Source: Microbacterium suaedae (lineage in GTDB: Bacteria > Actinomycetota > Actinomycetes > Actinomycetales > Microbacteriaceae). Taken from it: a stretch of DNA of 64,000 bases. The stretch's first letter is position 1. Each line of letters begins with the position of its first letter. The position numbers were made by a program, and so were the translations under genes. Where the stretch lies: NCBI RefSeq assembly GCF_003254645.1, contig NZ_PNFD01000003.1, positions 372,001-436,000 on the forward strand, in the 5' to 3' direction. The notes below the pieces were generated by a model. It worked only from the letters and a program-made list of their open reading frames with translations, did no database searches and was not told the origin of the DNA. Shown one piece after another: positions 24,520-33,385 of the stretch.

Positions 24520-25761
24520 TCAGGCAAGAATGTCGAGACGGGCGTGCGGCCCGCCGTGGTCATGGGATTCGGACGCAGGGGTCCGCTGTGCGAGATCAGG
24601 AAGCGGGGCCGGGGCCCCGCGTCCGCGGCGATCCCCCGGGGAGGGCTCAGATCCATCTCGACCGTCAGGATCCGCGAGCCCGCCGCTCGCACCCGCGTCG
24701 GCGTCGGAGCTCTGCGCGGATCCCTGTCCGAGATGCAGTGTTGCGTTCGGCGAGATGGCCGCCAGATCACGACGAAGGTCCGTGACGATCATGCGCAGGG
24801 CGTCGCGCCCTGCGTCGCTTCCGCCGGAGAGCTCGATGCGCATCTCACCAGCGCGATCGATCTCCGCGCGCACGGTCACGGCGCCGAGGTGTTCGGGGGC
24901 GATCGTCAGCGTCACCTGATGGGTGCCTGCCGGCTGCTGGGCGAGGTGCATGACAGCGGGCGCAACCTGCGCGAGCACCGGAGCAGCAGGAGCAGCAGGC
25001 GCAGCAGGCGCCTGCACCGCCGCGGACGCTGTCGCCGCGACGACAGGGGTCGCCGGCGCCGCGGCCACGGGTTGCGGGCTTTCCGAGCCAGACACCTCGA
25101 ACTTCGGGGCGACCGCCGCATCCGGGCGCGGCATCCCGAGGAGAGGGGGCGACGCCTGAGCCTGAGCGAACGCGCTCCCGGGGGAACCGACCGCGGGAGA
25201 GCCCATCATGGTCGCGGTATCCGGCACCTCCTCCGCGGGCACGCTTGCGGATCCCGCCACAGCCGGCGCGGCATGCGCGGTGATGGCGGCGGGCACCCCG
25301 GGACGACGGCGGGACGGATCCGGGGGCGTCTCGGCGACCCCGTCCACACGCGCCACGGAGGCCTCCGCGCCGGTCTCCGTCTGTGGATCCGGCTGCGCCA
25401 GGGCGGCGGGATCGCCCGCGCCCTCCCCCGCGGCGCCTTCGGCGACGCTGAACGCGACCGGGACGTCCTCGGTCTGCGCCTCGGACTCCGTGGAGACGGC
25501 CGCCCCACGCGGCTGAGGCAGCTCGGACGGGCCCGCCGCGACGATGCTCTGGGGGATCTCGGCATCGAGAGATTCTTCGGGAGTCGCGAGCTGTGCGGCC
25601 TCGTCGACAGCGGCGTCCGAGGCGGCCTGTGCGGGACGTCCCGGATTCCCGGCGGGGAGCATGCCCGTCAGGAGCGCGTCGAATGGGTGTGCGTCGAGAC
25701 GCGGGCCCTCTGCGCGCGGCTGCACGGTCGCCACACGGGGGACGAAGGTCACCGCGCTCAT
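24520..25761 (-). CDS. fliK: Flagellar hook-length control protein FliK
   Basis: A 413-residue FliK. The N-terminal 270 residues are low-complexity, rich in A, P, E and S, as is usual. The conserved C-terminal domain starts near residue 290 with THQVTLTIAPEHLGAVTVRAEID and IELSGGSDAGRDALRMIVTDLRRDL. FliK measures hook length and acts on FlhB. A charged, glycine-rich tail of about 70 residues follows the conserved domain. Overlaps the NlpC/P60 gene by four bases. Confidence 0.92.
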   Translation of the reverse strand: MSAVTFVPRVATVQPRAEGPRLDAHPFDALLTGMLPAGNPGRPAQAASDAAVDEAAQLATPEESLDAEIPQSIVAAGPSELPQPRGAAVSTESEAQTEDVPVAFSVAEGAAGEGAGDPAALAQPDPQTETGAEASVARVDGVAETPPDPSRRRPGVPAAITAHAAPAVAGSASVPAEEVPDTATMMGSPAVGSPGSAFAQAQASPPLLGMPRPDAAVAPKFEVSGSESPQPVAAAPATPVVAATASAAVQAPAAPAAPAAPVLAQVAPAVMHLAQQPAGTHQVTLTIAPEHLGAVTVRAEIDRAGEMRIELSGGSDAGRDALRMIVTDLRRDLAAISPNATLHLGQGSAQSSDADAGASGGLADPDGRDGSEPSPGDRRGRGAPAPLPDLAQRTPASESHDHGGPHARLDILA

Positions 25762-26468
25762 GCGGCGACCCCCGGAAGGCTCTGCGAGGCGAACAGCGCC
25801 TGCACCTGGGCGAGGATCTGCTGACCGGTGACATCCGCGCCCGTCGACGCGGGCGCCGACGCAGGAACGGCCGGCGCCTCGACCTCGTTGTCCGCCGGAA
25901 CGAAGCGCCGGATCGTGAAGAGGTCGGCGTCGGAATACCAGTTGTCGGCAATCTTCACGTGATCGCCGGGCTTCGGAGCGTGCAGCACCTGACCGTCACC
26001 GATGTAGATGACGATGTGGCCAGATCCGTGTGGGACGAGCAGATCGCCCGGCTGTGCCTCCGCGAGAGACCCGACCTCCCGCCCGATGTCGTCCTGGTCT
26101 TGCACGACGCGGGGAACATCGATGCCGAGGTCGGCGAAGACCCTCTGCACCAGCCCCGAGCAGTCCATGCCCGTGGCATCTTCGCCGCCGAAGACGTAGG
26201 GGACGCCGAGGTACTTCTTCGCCTGCTCGACGACGTCGGAGCCGGTGACCTGCCCGTCGCCCAGCGTCGATGGCGCGACTGCTTCGGCGGCACGCTCGAA
26301 AGCGGAGGCCGTCGGCTGCGTGACCTGCGACACCTCCCGCGATGCCGAAGGCTGAGCCACCGTCGCCGCCTCAGGGGCCCCACCGGCAGAGCGAGTGGCC
26401 GGGTTCAGCTGCGTGATCTGCGTCTCGATCTCGCCGATGCGGGCGATGGCCGCTGTCAGTCCGCTCAT
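25758..26468 (-). CDS. NlpC/P60 peptidoglycan hydrolase in the flagellar operon
   Basis: A 236-residue protein. The N-terminal 75 residues are helical and may bind flagellar parts. The NlpC/P60 domain runs from about 76 to 192: catalytic Cys103 in MDCSGLV, His151 in GSGHIVIYIGDG, and a third polar residue at His163. NlpC/P60 enzymes cut D-Glu-mDAP or similar stem-peptide bonds. No signal peptide is visible, so it is probably exported by the flagellar machine, in place of FlgJ, to open the wall for the rod. Overlaps fliJ and fliK by four bases each. Confidence 0.88.
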   Translation of the reverse strand: MSGLTAAIARIGEIETQITQLNPATRSAGGAPEAATVAQPSASREVSQVTQPTASAFERAAEAVAPSTLGDGQVTGSDVVEQAKKYLGVPYVFGGEDATGMDCSGLVQRVFADLGIDVPRVVQDQDDIGREVGSLAEAQPGDLLVPHGSGHIVIYIGDGQVLHAPKPGDHVKIADNWYSDADLFTIRRFVPADNEVEAPAVPASAPASTGADVTGQQILAQVQALFASQSLPGVAA

Positions 26469-26887
26469 CTGCTTCTCCGATCCTCGGCCGCAGCGTTCAC
26501 GGCGATCTCATCCAGGGCCGACTGTTCGTTCCGGCCGTCGCGCGCGGCCTCTTCTCTGCGCGCGCGACCTTCGAGCTTCTCGATGGCACGCACCTCGCGC
26601 TTGGCCTCGACGTGCGCCGCACACGCGTCTGCGTGGGCTTCGGCGGCGAGCGCCTCGGCGGCGCGCAGATCCTGCAGCGCCGCGCGAGCGGCCGCACGCG
26701 CTGCCGAGGTGGCCATGAGGCTTCGCGCGTCTGTGACCTCGTCGCCGCCGACGCCCAGGCGCTCCTGTGCCCGACGGACAGCCCTGCGTGCATCTTCGGC
26801 GGCCGTCTCGGTCCGGCTCCGGTCTGCGGCCGCGGCACGTTCTTGAACGCCGCGCACCCGCAGCAGCCCTCCCAGCGTGAACCTCAT
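26465..26887 (-). CDS. fliJ: Flagellar FliJ-like protein
   Basis: A 140-residue protein, almost wholly coiled coil (FTLGGLLRVRGVQERAAAADR onward), in the fliJ position directly after fliI. FliJ proteins form the central stalk of the FliI ATPase ring. Sequence conservation in the family is low, so the name rests on gene order, length and coil pattern. Overlaps fliI and the NlpC/P60 gene by four bases each. Confidence 0.8.
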   Translation of the reverse strand: MRFTLGGLLRVRGVQERAAAADRSRTETAAEDARRAVRRAQERLGVGGDEVTDARSLMATSAARAAARAALQDLRAAEALAAEAHADACAAHVEAKREVRAIEKLEGRARREEAARDGRNEQSALDEIAVNAAAEDRRSR

Positions 26888-28206
26888 CGCTCCCCTCCCG
26901 TGAAGCTCTGCGTCAGCGCACGGAGCCGGGTCCAGGCGTCGTTCGAGGTGCTCGGCTCATCGATGCGCTGCATAAGGAACTGTTCGATCGCCGCCTCGGA
27001 GGCAAGCGCCGTGTCGACGTCGGGATTCGCGCCGGGTTTGTAGGCGCCGATGTCGATGAGGTCGCTTGCCTGGGTGCGCGCAGCGAGCACGCGTCGAAGC
27101 CGGGTGGCGGCCTCTCGCTGCTCCGGTGTGGTGACCTTCGAGAGGACACGGCTGACGGATCCCAGGACGTCGACGGCGGGGAAATGCCCCTTCACGGCGA
27201 GAGAACGGTCGAGGACCACGTGCCCATCGAGGATTCCGCGGGCGGCGTCGGCGACAGGCTCGTTGTGGTCGTCGCCGTCGACGAGCACGGTGTAGAGACC
27301 CGTCACCGACCCGCGCGGCCCCGTGCCCGCTCGCTCGAGGAGACGAGCGAGGACCTGGAACGTCGACGGCGGGTATCCGCGAGTGGCCGGTGGCTCGCCG
27401 GCCGAGAGGCCGATCTCGCGCTGTGCCATGGCGACGCGCGTGAGCGAGTCCATCATCAGCACCACATCCTGGCCGCGGTCGCGGAACGACTCGGCGATCC
27501 GCGTCGCGGTGAAGGCCGCGCGCAGGCGCGCCATGGCGGGTTCGTCACTCGTGGCCACGACGACAACACTGCGCCGGAGGCCCTCCTCGCCGAGATCGTC
27601 TTCGAGGAACTCGCGCACCTCGCGTCCACGCTCCCCGACGAGGGCGATCACGTTGACGTCCGCCTCGGTGCCGCGCGCGATCATCGACATGAGAGAGCTC
27701 TTGCCCACGCCCGATCCCGCGAACAGGCCCAGCCTCTGGCCCGATCCGACGGGCGTCATCGTGTCGAGAACCCGGACGCCGACGCCGAGCTGAGTGGTGA
27801 TGCGCTGCCGCCCCATCACGCTCGGCGCCGGGAGATCCATCGACACGCGCTGCACCTCGCCGCTCAGCGCACCCTTGCCGTCGATCGCTCGGCCGCGTAC
27901 ATCGATCACGCGTCCGAGGAGTCCGTCTCCTGTCGGGACCAGGGGGGATCCGCCGGCGTGGCGCACTCTCGAAGAGGTCGTCACCCCTTCGAGGCGAGCC
28001 AGCGGCATGCACCGGACGATGCCCGCCGTCACGGCGACGACCTCGGCATCGACCGACCGGTCGGCCGACACGTCGATCTGCACGTGATCGCCGACGGCGG
28101 CGTCGACGCCGACGATCTCGACCCCCAGGCCTGTGACGGCGTGGACATGCCCGGACGCGATGGGCCGCACCGCAGTGAGAACCCGCTCCCAGGAGCCGCC
28201 GCTCAT
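26884..28206 (-). CDS. fliI: Flagellum-specific ATPase FliI
   Basis: A 440-residue export ATPase. Walker A is GSGVGKSS at residues 164-171, Walker B is VVLMMD at 248-253, and the family signature PPSTFQVLARLLERAG follows near 284. An N-terminal beta-barrel domain is recognisable in residues 15-90. The start at 28206 overlaps the fliH stop by four bases and gives a normal length; the longer open frame upstream lies inside fliH. FliH is its regulator and FliJ its stalk. Confidence 0.97.
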   Translation of the reverse strand: MSGGSWERVLTAVRPIASGHVHAVTGLGVEIVGVDAAVGDHVQIDVSADRSVDAEVVAVTAGIVRCMPLARLEGVTTSSRVRHAGGSPLVPTGDGLLGRVIDVRGRAIDGKGALSGEVQRVSMDLPAPSVMGRQRITTQLGVGVRVLDTMTPVGSGQRLGLFAGSGVGKSSLMSMIARGTEADVNVIALVGERGREVREFLEDDLGEEGLRRSVVVVATSDEPAMARLRAAFTATRIAESFRDRGQDVVLMMDSLTRVAMAQREIGLSAGEPPATRGYPPSTFQVLARLLERAGTGPRGSVTGLYTVLVDGDDHNEPVADAARGILDGHVVLDRSLAVKGHFPAVDVLGSVSRVLSKVTTPEQREAATRLRRVLAARTQASDLIDIGAYKPGANPDVDTALASEAAIEQFLMQRIDEPSTSNDAWTRLRALTQSFTGGER

Positions 28207-28829
28207 GCACTCGCACCTTCCGCGAGGGCACTCCGCGCCCGAGCGAGCGCCTCGGCGAGACGCCCGTCGATCGTCGTATCGTCCGCGTGGACGATCACTC
28301 CCCCGCGATCCACGCGAGACGAGGCCTCGAAGACGAGCCCCTCGTGCGCATCCGCGCATTCCCGGACGCGCTCCTCGTCCTCCGGCGCGAGAAGTACGCG
28401 AGCGGTGAGGCCGGAGCCGATCTCGACAGCGCGGCGCAGCGCATGGGCTGCAGAACGCGCTTCGTCGGAGACCTCCGCGGAGAGGATCGTCTCCGCAAGC
28501 TCAACGGCCAGAGCCTCCACCCGCTCGGTGCCGGCGGCCGTCAGCTCTGCCGTGCGTCGCGAAAGAGCGGCTGCCGCTTCGTGGACGGCGGAAACCGCCT
28601 CCCGCATGCTGCGGAGAACAGCATCCCGCTCAGCCTGAAAGGCCGCAGCCTGCGTGGCGCGCTCGCTCTCTGCGGCTTCCTTCGCGTCTCGACGTCCGGA
28701 CGCAAAGCCATCGGCGTAGCCGCGGGTGCGCGCACGATCGATCTCCGTGCGCGGATCGGGCCGCGCGGGGCCCACATGCTGCGCGATCATCGGCGAGAAG
28801 ACCTCACTCAACGATCTCGTCCTCGTCAT
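28203..28829 (-). CDS. fliH: Flagellar assembly protein FliH
   Basis: A 208-residue protein with a G-x3-G-type repeat (RGYADGFASGRRDAKEAA) and a long coiled region, followed by a small domain that fits FliH. It anchors and inhibits FliI. The first ATG overlaps the end of fliG by 26 bases, more than the other gene pairs here; MIAQHV at 28790 is an alternative start. Name rests on position, repeat pattern and length. Confidence 0.86.
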   Translation of the reverse strand: MTRTRSLSEVFSPMIAQHVGPARPDPRTEIDRARTRGYADGFASGRRDAKEAAESERATQAAAFQAERDAVLRSMREAVSAVHEAAAALSRRTAELTAAGTERVEALAVELAETILSAEVSDEARSAAHALRRAVEIGSGLTARVLLAPEDEERVRECADAHEGLVFEASSRVDRGGVIVHADDTTIDGRLAEALARARSALAEGASA

Positions 28830-29895
28830 CGCGCGACATCGTGATCTCTTCGTCCGCCTCCATCTGACGGATCACAGCGACGATCGCCGCGCGCGCCTCG
28901 TCGACCTGGCGCATTCGGACAGGCCCCAGGCTCTTGGACTCCTCGGCGAGATTCTCTCGATTGCGGTCCGTCATGTTGCGGCGCACGACTTCCACGATCG
29001 CCTCGCTGGCACCCTTGAGCGAGAGCGCGAGGGTGCGCATGTCGATTCCTCGCAGCACCCGCTGCGCGTCGCGATCTTCGAGCCGGGCGATGTCCGTGAA
29101 GGTGACCATGCGGCTTCGGATGTCGTCGGCGAGAGTGAGATCGCGCTCTTCGAGGCTTGCCAGCAGAGACTTCTCCAGCGCCTGGTCGGCACGATTGATG
29201 ATCTCCACCAACGGCTGGACGCCGCCGACCTGCTCCGACACCTCACGGGAGGCGAAGACGCCGGTACGGGCGCGGAGAGAATCGGCCACGATCTGGATGG
29301 CCTCCTGCGACGGGGTTCCCATCGTCGCGATCGCCTGCGCGACATCCGTGCGCAGCGGCTCGGTCAGCGCGCTGAGAACAGCAGCGGCTCGGTCGGCGCG
29401 GAGGTTGGCGAGGACCACCGCGACAGTGCTCGGGAGCTCGCCGTCGAGGATCGTCGCAATCTGCTGCGGATCGGCGGCGTTGAGGAATTCGAACGACACA
29501 GCGCCCTGCGACATGGCCCGCCCGACCATCCCGACCGCCTTGTCGCGACCGAATGCGCCCTCCAGGAGCCCGGTGGCGATCTCCTGGCCGCCCCGCGAGG
29601 GCACCCCCGAGCCGCGCGCGATGCTGCGGAACTCGCCGAGCGCTTTCGCGGTGGTCGCCGCATCGAGGCCTCCCAGCCGCGTCAGCTCCGTCGCGATGAG
29701 CTCAGATCGGGTCTCGCCCAGATGGCGCAGCACCTCCGCCGAGGTCTGCCGATCCATGTTGAGGATCACGATCGCGGCCTTTCGCACACCGGAGATCGCG
29801 GGGTCCGCGGCGACAGGGGCGATGTCCTTCGGCACCAGATCGGTGCCGGTGTCCTTCGTCGTCGGCGTCTGCGGGTCGAGAACATCCAGCGTCAT
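28804..29895 (-). CDS. fliG: Flagellar motor switch protein FliG
   Basis: A 363-residue FliG. N-terminal FliF-binding domain, middle domain and C-terminal torque domain are all present; the C-terminal motor helix carries charged residues in LARLEDRDAQRVLRGIDMRTL and EDANEEDRENLAEE-like stretches. Conserved AIVILNMDRQTSAEVLRHL and FEFLNAADPQQIATILDGELPSTVAVVLANL are clear. Overlaps fliF by four bases and fliH by 26. Confidence 0.96.
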   Translation of the reverse strand: MTLDVLDPQTPTTKDTGTDLVPKDIAPVAADPAISGVRKAAIVILNMDRQTSAEVLRHLGETRSELIATELTRLGGLDAATTAKALGEFRSIARGSGVPSRGGQEIATGLLEGAFGRDKAVGMVGRAMSQGAVSFEFLNAADPQQIATILDGELPSTVAVVLANLRADRAAAVLSALTEPLRTDVAQAIATMGTPSQEAIQIVADSLRARTGVFASREVSEQVGGVQPLVEIINRADQALEKSLLASLEERDLTLADDIRSRMVTFTDIARLEDRDAQRVLRGIDMRTLALSLKGASEAIVEVVRRNMTDRNRENLAEESKSLGPVRMRQVDEARAAIVAVIRQMEADEEITMSRDDEDEIVE

Positions 29896-31511
29896 GCCGA
29901 CACCTCATCCATCAGGCTCATCAACGCCGTGGCAGCTGCTTCCGGATCCTTCTTCGCCATGTCGTCGATCTCGCGCTTGCGGCGCTCGACGAGCTGGTGC
30001 TCGGGCTCCGGGCCCGGCTCCGGATCGGGCACGGCGGTGGGGCTCGGCTCGGGCTTCCGGGCCTGCTCCACCTCGTCGACTGCGGTGGTCAGCGTGATGA
30101 CGTCATCCTCGAAGGAAGTGCGACGTGCGGATGTCTGGGCGACCTCGAGCGCGTCGCCCCGTCGGCGGCGAGAGCGGATCGCGACGACGACGGCCAGGAT
30201 GATCGCAGCCAGGACGGCGGCCCCTCCGATGATCGCCGTGCGAATCAGTTCCTGCTGCGCCTGCGCGGCGGCGGTGGCCTCTGCCTGGGCGAGAGCCTCC
30301 GCCGCAGCGTCGGCACCCGCCTGGCTGAAGGGGACGAACTCAACCGTCACGGCATCGCCGCGCTCCTCATCGACCCCCGCCGCGCCGGCCACGAGAGCTT
30401 CGATCTGGGCGGCGGTGACCCCCTCGACGGCGTCGGCATTGAGGGCGACGCTGACACTCTGACGCGTGACCTCTCCGGCCGGCGTCGTAATCTTCTCGGT
30501 GGACTTGTTCACGGCATTGGCCCGTGTCGTCTCTTCCAGCTCGTAGGTCCCGTTGCCGTTCGCGTCCCCGGGAACGGCGATGTTGTCGGGTCCGAGAACC
30601 CCCGTCTCCGGGCCGGCACCGCCCGTGTAAGTCTCGGTCTTCGTCGTCTCGCTCGGCGAGAGCTCCCCGTCCGGATCGGTGAAGGTCTCATCCATCCGCT
30701 CGCTGGTCGCATTGGTGACGTCGGCGGCGACAGTGACGGTCGCGTTCCCCGGTCCGACGACCTTCTCGAGCATCTGGGCAACCTCCGCCTGCACACCGGC
30801 CTCGTACTCGGTGGCCTGTTTGGCCGAGCCGCCCGTCAGTCCCCTTCCGACGGCAGAGAGAACCTGGCCGTCCTGGTCGGTGACCGCGACGTCCTCGGCA
30901 TCCATCCCGGCGACAGCCGCGCTGGTGAGGTGTGCGATGGCTTCGACCTGATCGTCTCCCAGGGCCGTGCCCTGCGTCCGCACGAAGACCGATGCCGTCG
31001 GGTCCTGCTTCTCGGAGACGAAGACGCTGTCCTCAGGAATCGCGAGCTGGACGCTTGCGGAGGTGATGCCGCTCATGGCCCCGATCGTCTGGGCGAGCTC
31101 TCCTTCGATCGCGCGCTTGTAGGTCACCGACTGCTGGAACTCGCTCGAGGTGACCCCCATGTCGTCGAGCAGCGCGTATCCATTGCTCGACTCGCCGGGA
31201 AGGCCCGCAGATGCGGCCGCGAGACGCTGGGAGTACACGTCCTTCTCGGGGACGAGAATCGAGGATCCCCCGTCGGTGAGCTCGTACTCGACGCTCGCCG
31301 ACTGCAGCTGTTCGACAACGGCAGAGGCGTCCGCCGCGCTCAGTCCCGTGAACAGAGGGCTCATCTGCGGCTTGGCGAGCCAGGATCCCAGCGCGATCCC
31401 ACCCATGACGAGAATCGCGATGCCGATGATCGCGATGGTGCGCTGTGCGACGGAGAAACCAGAGACCGTCGTCTGCAGCCGGCTCCAGAGCGAGCTGATC
31501 GCCTTCGGCAT
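29892..31511 (-). CDS. fliF: Flagellar MS-ring protein FliF
   Basis: A 539-residue MS-ring protein. One membrane helix lies near residues 24-46 (TIAIIGIAILVMGGIALGSWL) and one near 430-450 (IIGGAAVLAAIILAVVVAI). Between them are the ring-building motifs (MSPLFTGLSAADASAVVEQL and KRAIEGELAQTIGAMSGITSASVQLAIPED). The C-terminal tail binds FliG. The fliE stop overlaps its start by one base, so it is coupled. Confidence 0.97.
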   Translation of the reverse strand: MPKAISSLWSRLQTTVSGFSVAQRTIAIIGIAILVMGGIALGSWLAKPQMSPLFTGLSAADASAVVEQLQSASVEYELTDGGSSILVPEKDVYSQRLAAASAGLPGESSNGYALLDDMGVTSSEFQQSVTYKRAIEGELAQTIGAMSGITSASVQLAIPEDSVFVSEKQDPTASVFVRTQGTALGDDQVEAIAHLTSAAVAGMDAEDVAVTDQDGQVLSAVGRGLTGGSAKQATEYEAGVQAEVAQMLEKVVGPGNATVTVAADVTNATSERMDETFTDPDGELSPSETTKTETYTGGAGPETGVLGPDNIAVPGDANGNGTYELEETTRANAVNKSTEKITTPAGEVTRQSVSVALNADAVEGVTAAQIEALVAGAAGVDEERGDAVTVEFVPFSQAGADAAAEALAQAEATAAAQAQQELIRTAIIGGAAVLAAIILAVVVAIRSRRRRGDALEVAQTSARRTSFEDDVITLTTAVDEVEQARKPEPSPTAVPDPEPGPEPEHQLVERRKREIDDMAKKDPEAAATALMSLMDEVSA

Positions 31512-31825
31512 CAGGCCTGCATCCTCATGATCTCGTTGAAGGCCGCCACACCCTTGTCGCGGACGGCGACCATCAGCTGCAACGTCACCTGTGCACGACT
31601 GGACGCGATCGTGGCCTGGTGGATGTCGTTGAGATCTCCGGTGACCGCGCCGACCGCGAGGGCGTTCGAGTCGGACTGCAGCTGCTGCAGCCCATCGACG
31701 GCTTCCGTCATCGAGGCGCCGAAGCTCCCCGCGGTCGCGGAGGCCGCCTCGGGGGTCTCGCGCTCGAAGCTCAACTCACGAAGCGGGCTGATCCCCGCCT
31801 GGATCGGGTCGATGGCCCCGGCCAT
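31511..31825 (-). CDS. fliE: Flagellar hook-basal body protein FliE
   Basis: A 104-residue protein ending in the conserved FliE helix pair ALAVGAVTGDLNDIHQATIASSRAQVTLQLMVAVRDK and AFNEIMRMQA. FliE joins the MS ring to the proximal rod. Overlaps fliF and flgC by one base each. Confidence 0.95.
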   Translation of the reverse strand: MAGAIDPIQAGISPLRELSFERETPEAASATAGSFGASMTEAVDGLQQLQSDSNALAVGAVTGDLNDIHQATIASSRAQVTLQLMVAVRDKGVAAFNEIMRMQA

Positions 31826-32217
31826 CAGCTTCGTCCGATCTGCAGAGCCGCCTCGTAGGTGGTCTTGGCTCGATCAACGATGGCGGCGCTTGCCTGGTAG
31901 CCGCGCTGGGCGAGGATGAGCATGCTCATCTGGTCGCTGAGCTCGACGTTGGGGTACTCGACGTACCCCTCCTCGTCGGCGTAGGGGTGGTTCGGCTCGT
32001 AGACGAGCTTCGTCTCGACTTCGCTCTCCACGACCCCTGTGACGTACACGCCCGGATCCTCGGTCCCCGCCGCGACCGTGACCAGGCGCTCGCGAAACGG
32101 CTCCTCCCCGGGGGCGGTCGGCGTGTTCACGTTCGTGATGTTGTCGCTGAGCGCGTCGAGCCAGTGCCGGTGCACGTTCAGGCCGGTTCCGGCGATGCCG
32201 ATTGCGTCGAAGGTCAT
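31825..32217 (-). CDS. flgC: Flagellar rod protein FlgC
   Basis: A 130-residue proximal-rod protein with IAGTGLNVHRHWLDALSDNITNVNTP at the N-terminus and VELSDQMSMLILAQRGYQASAAIV at the C-terminus, the paired axial motifs of FlgC. Exported by the flagellar system. Overlaps flgB by four bases. Confidence 0.96.
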   Translation of the reverse strand: MTFDAIGIAGTGLNVHRHWLDALSDNITNVNTPTAPGEEPFRERLVTVAAGTEDPGVYVTGVVESEVETKLVYEPNHPYADEEGYVEYPNVELSDQMSMLILAQRGYQASAAIVDRAKTTYEAALQIGRS

Positions 32218-32561
32218 GCGGATGCCTGCCCGATCGCGGTCTTGACACTCCCGAGCTGGCCGCCAATCGCCTGGGTCGCGAACTGATAGCGCAGAACGGT
32301 GTCGATGTTGGAGAGTGTTTCGGTGTCGAGATTGACGTTGTTGCCGTTCGAGCGAGTGGGCTCGAGCGACGAACGTGTCGTCGCGTCGACATCACCCGAG
32401 CCGTTCTCGACCGCCTGTCGCAGTTCCTCCTCGAACTGGACGCGCTGGGCTTGATAGCCAGGGGTGTTCACGTTCGCAACGTTGTTCGCGATCGCCTGCT
32501 GGCGCTGGGAGAGGCCATCCAGGGCGCTCATGAGCGCAGTGGCCGTGACGGATTCGAGCAC
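32214..32561 (-). CDS. flgB: Flagellar rod protein FlgB
   Basis: A 115-residue proximal-rod protein. The axial motif is ALMSALDGLSQRQQAIANNVANVNTPGYQAQRV and the C-terminus QFATQAIGGQLGSVKTAI. The start codon is GTG after GAAGG. First gene of a twelve-gene unit ending with flgE, nearly every junction of which overlaps by one or four bases. A predicted sigma promoter and an early hairpin lie upstream. Confidence 0.95.
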   Translation of the reverse strand: MLESVTATALMSALDGLSQRQQAIANNVANVNTPGYQAQRVQFEEELRQAVENGSGDVDATTRSSLEPTRSNGNNVNLDTETLSNIDTVLRYQFATQAIGGQLGSVKTAIGQASA

Positions 32562-32609
32562 GAAGGCACCTTCGAAGTCAGGGGTGCAGCCGATCCGTGG
32601 CCATCTCGT

Positions 32610-32626
32610 CGAGCAGTCCGTGCTCG
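32610..32626 (-). promoter_or_regulatory. 5' leader hairpin of flgB transcript with GGA loop
   Basis: On the minus strand CGAGCA-CGGAC-TGCTCG is a perfect 6 bp stem whose loop holds GGA. It starts about six bases after the -10 block, so it would form the 5' end of the mRNA. A second CACGGAT lies at 32594-32600. Both suit CsrA. Confidence 0.55.
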
Positions 32627-32631
32627 ATCCC

Positions 32632-32662
32632 TACTATCGGGACACCTCGCCTGATCCGTAAC
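32632..32662 (-). promoter_or_regulatory. Flagellar sigma-type promoter of flgB operon
   Basis: On the minus strand GGTTAC, 17 bases, then CCGATAGTA. The last bases before the -10 block are GTGTC, also found in the fliC and flbD promoters. Predicted leader length is about 65 bases. Confidence 0.7.
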
Positions 32663-32689
32663 CGAAATCGACCTCGAGTTCTCCGGCAG

Positions 32690-32971
32690 TCATCCTTCGA
32701 GATCGAGGAAGGCCGGGGAATCCCCGCGCGTTTCCGGGATCTTGCGCAGGGCCTGGAGTTCGCGTGCCGTCGACGCCAGCGCGAGAGCCGTCTGGTCGAC
32801 GAGCACTCTCTGCCGAGAGATGATGCTGCGCATCTGCTCATGGATCTCCTCGGGAACGGGCCCGGGAGGGGTGACGATCTCTTCGACGTCGATGATCTCC
32901 TCCGGATCATCCAGCGCACGCTCGAACCTCGCAAGGAGCTCGCGCCACGCCGCGATATCGCCAGTCTGCAC
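32690..32971 (-). CDS. FliT-like small flagellar protein
   Basis: A 93-residue, mostly helical, acidic protein directly after fliS. The N-terminal DIAAWRELLARFERALDD and the later MRSIISRQRVLVDQTALALASTARELQAL helices resemble the compact helical bundle of FliT, the FliD chaperone, which usually follows fliS. A proline-rich linker sits in the middle. There is no sequence motif to prove it, so it is named by place and fold only. Confidence 0.6.
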   Translation of the reverse strand: MQTGDIAAWRELLARFERALDDPEEIIDVEEIVTPPGPVPEEIHEQMRSIISRQRVLVDQTALALASTARELQALRKIPETRGDSPAFLDLEG

Positions 32972-32977
32972 GACGCG

Positions 32978-33370
32978 TCAGCCCGCCTGAGCCGTGACGA
33001 GGTCCGCGGCGCCCGCGAAAGCGTCGCGCAACGGCTCGACGAGTTCGCGGCACTCGATCGTCGCCGCGCGGTCGCGACGGATGTTCGCGTGGATGAGACG
33101 CGAGTTCACGTACGTGTAGATCGCCCGGAGATCCGCGGATCCCTCCCACGCATCGGTGAGCGACGACGTCAGCTCCGCCACGATGCTCTGTGCGTGGGTG
33201 AGGTGGTCGCCGGCAACGGCCCACGCTTCGCTCTCCTGGGCGGCCGCGGCACGATCGATGTCGACGAGAAGGCGGCCGAACAGCATCGTCACGAGCTGCT
33301 GCGGGGTCGCCGAGGCGATCTGCTGCTCCAGGTACTGCTCACGAGCGCGGGCGATGGCGAGTGCAGACAT
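32978..33370 (-). CDS. fliS: Flagellin chaperone FliS
   Basis: A 130-residue four-helix chaperone. The N-terminal YLEQQIASATPQQLVTMLFGRLLVDIDRA is the FliS signature, followed by AQSIVAELTSSLTDAWEGSADL and the C-terminal helix. It holds flagellin unfolded before export. Lies between fliD and the fliT-like gene. Confidence 0.95.
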   Translation of the reverse strand: MSALAIARAREQYLEQQIASATPQQLVTMLFGRLLVDIDRAAAAQESEAWAVAGDHLTHAQSIVAELTSSLTDAWEGSADLRAIYTYVNSRLIHANIRRDRAATIECRELVEPLRDAFAGAADLVTAQAG

Positions 33371-33385
33371 CGGTGTTCCTCCGGA

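Noticed and set aside
32690..32971. The 93-residue protein after fliS as FlgM
   Set aside because: It lacks the C-terminal sigma-binding pattern of FlgM, and its place after fliS fits a FliT-like chaperone better.
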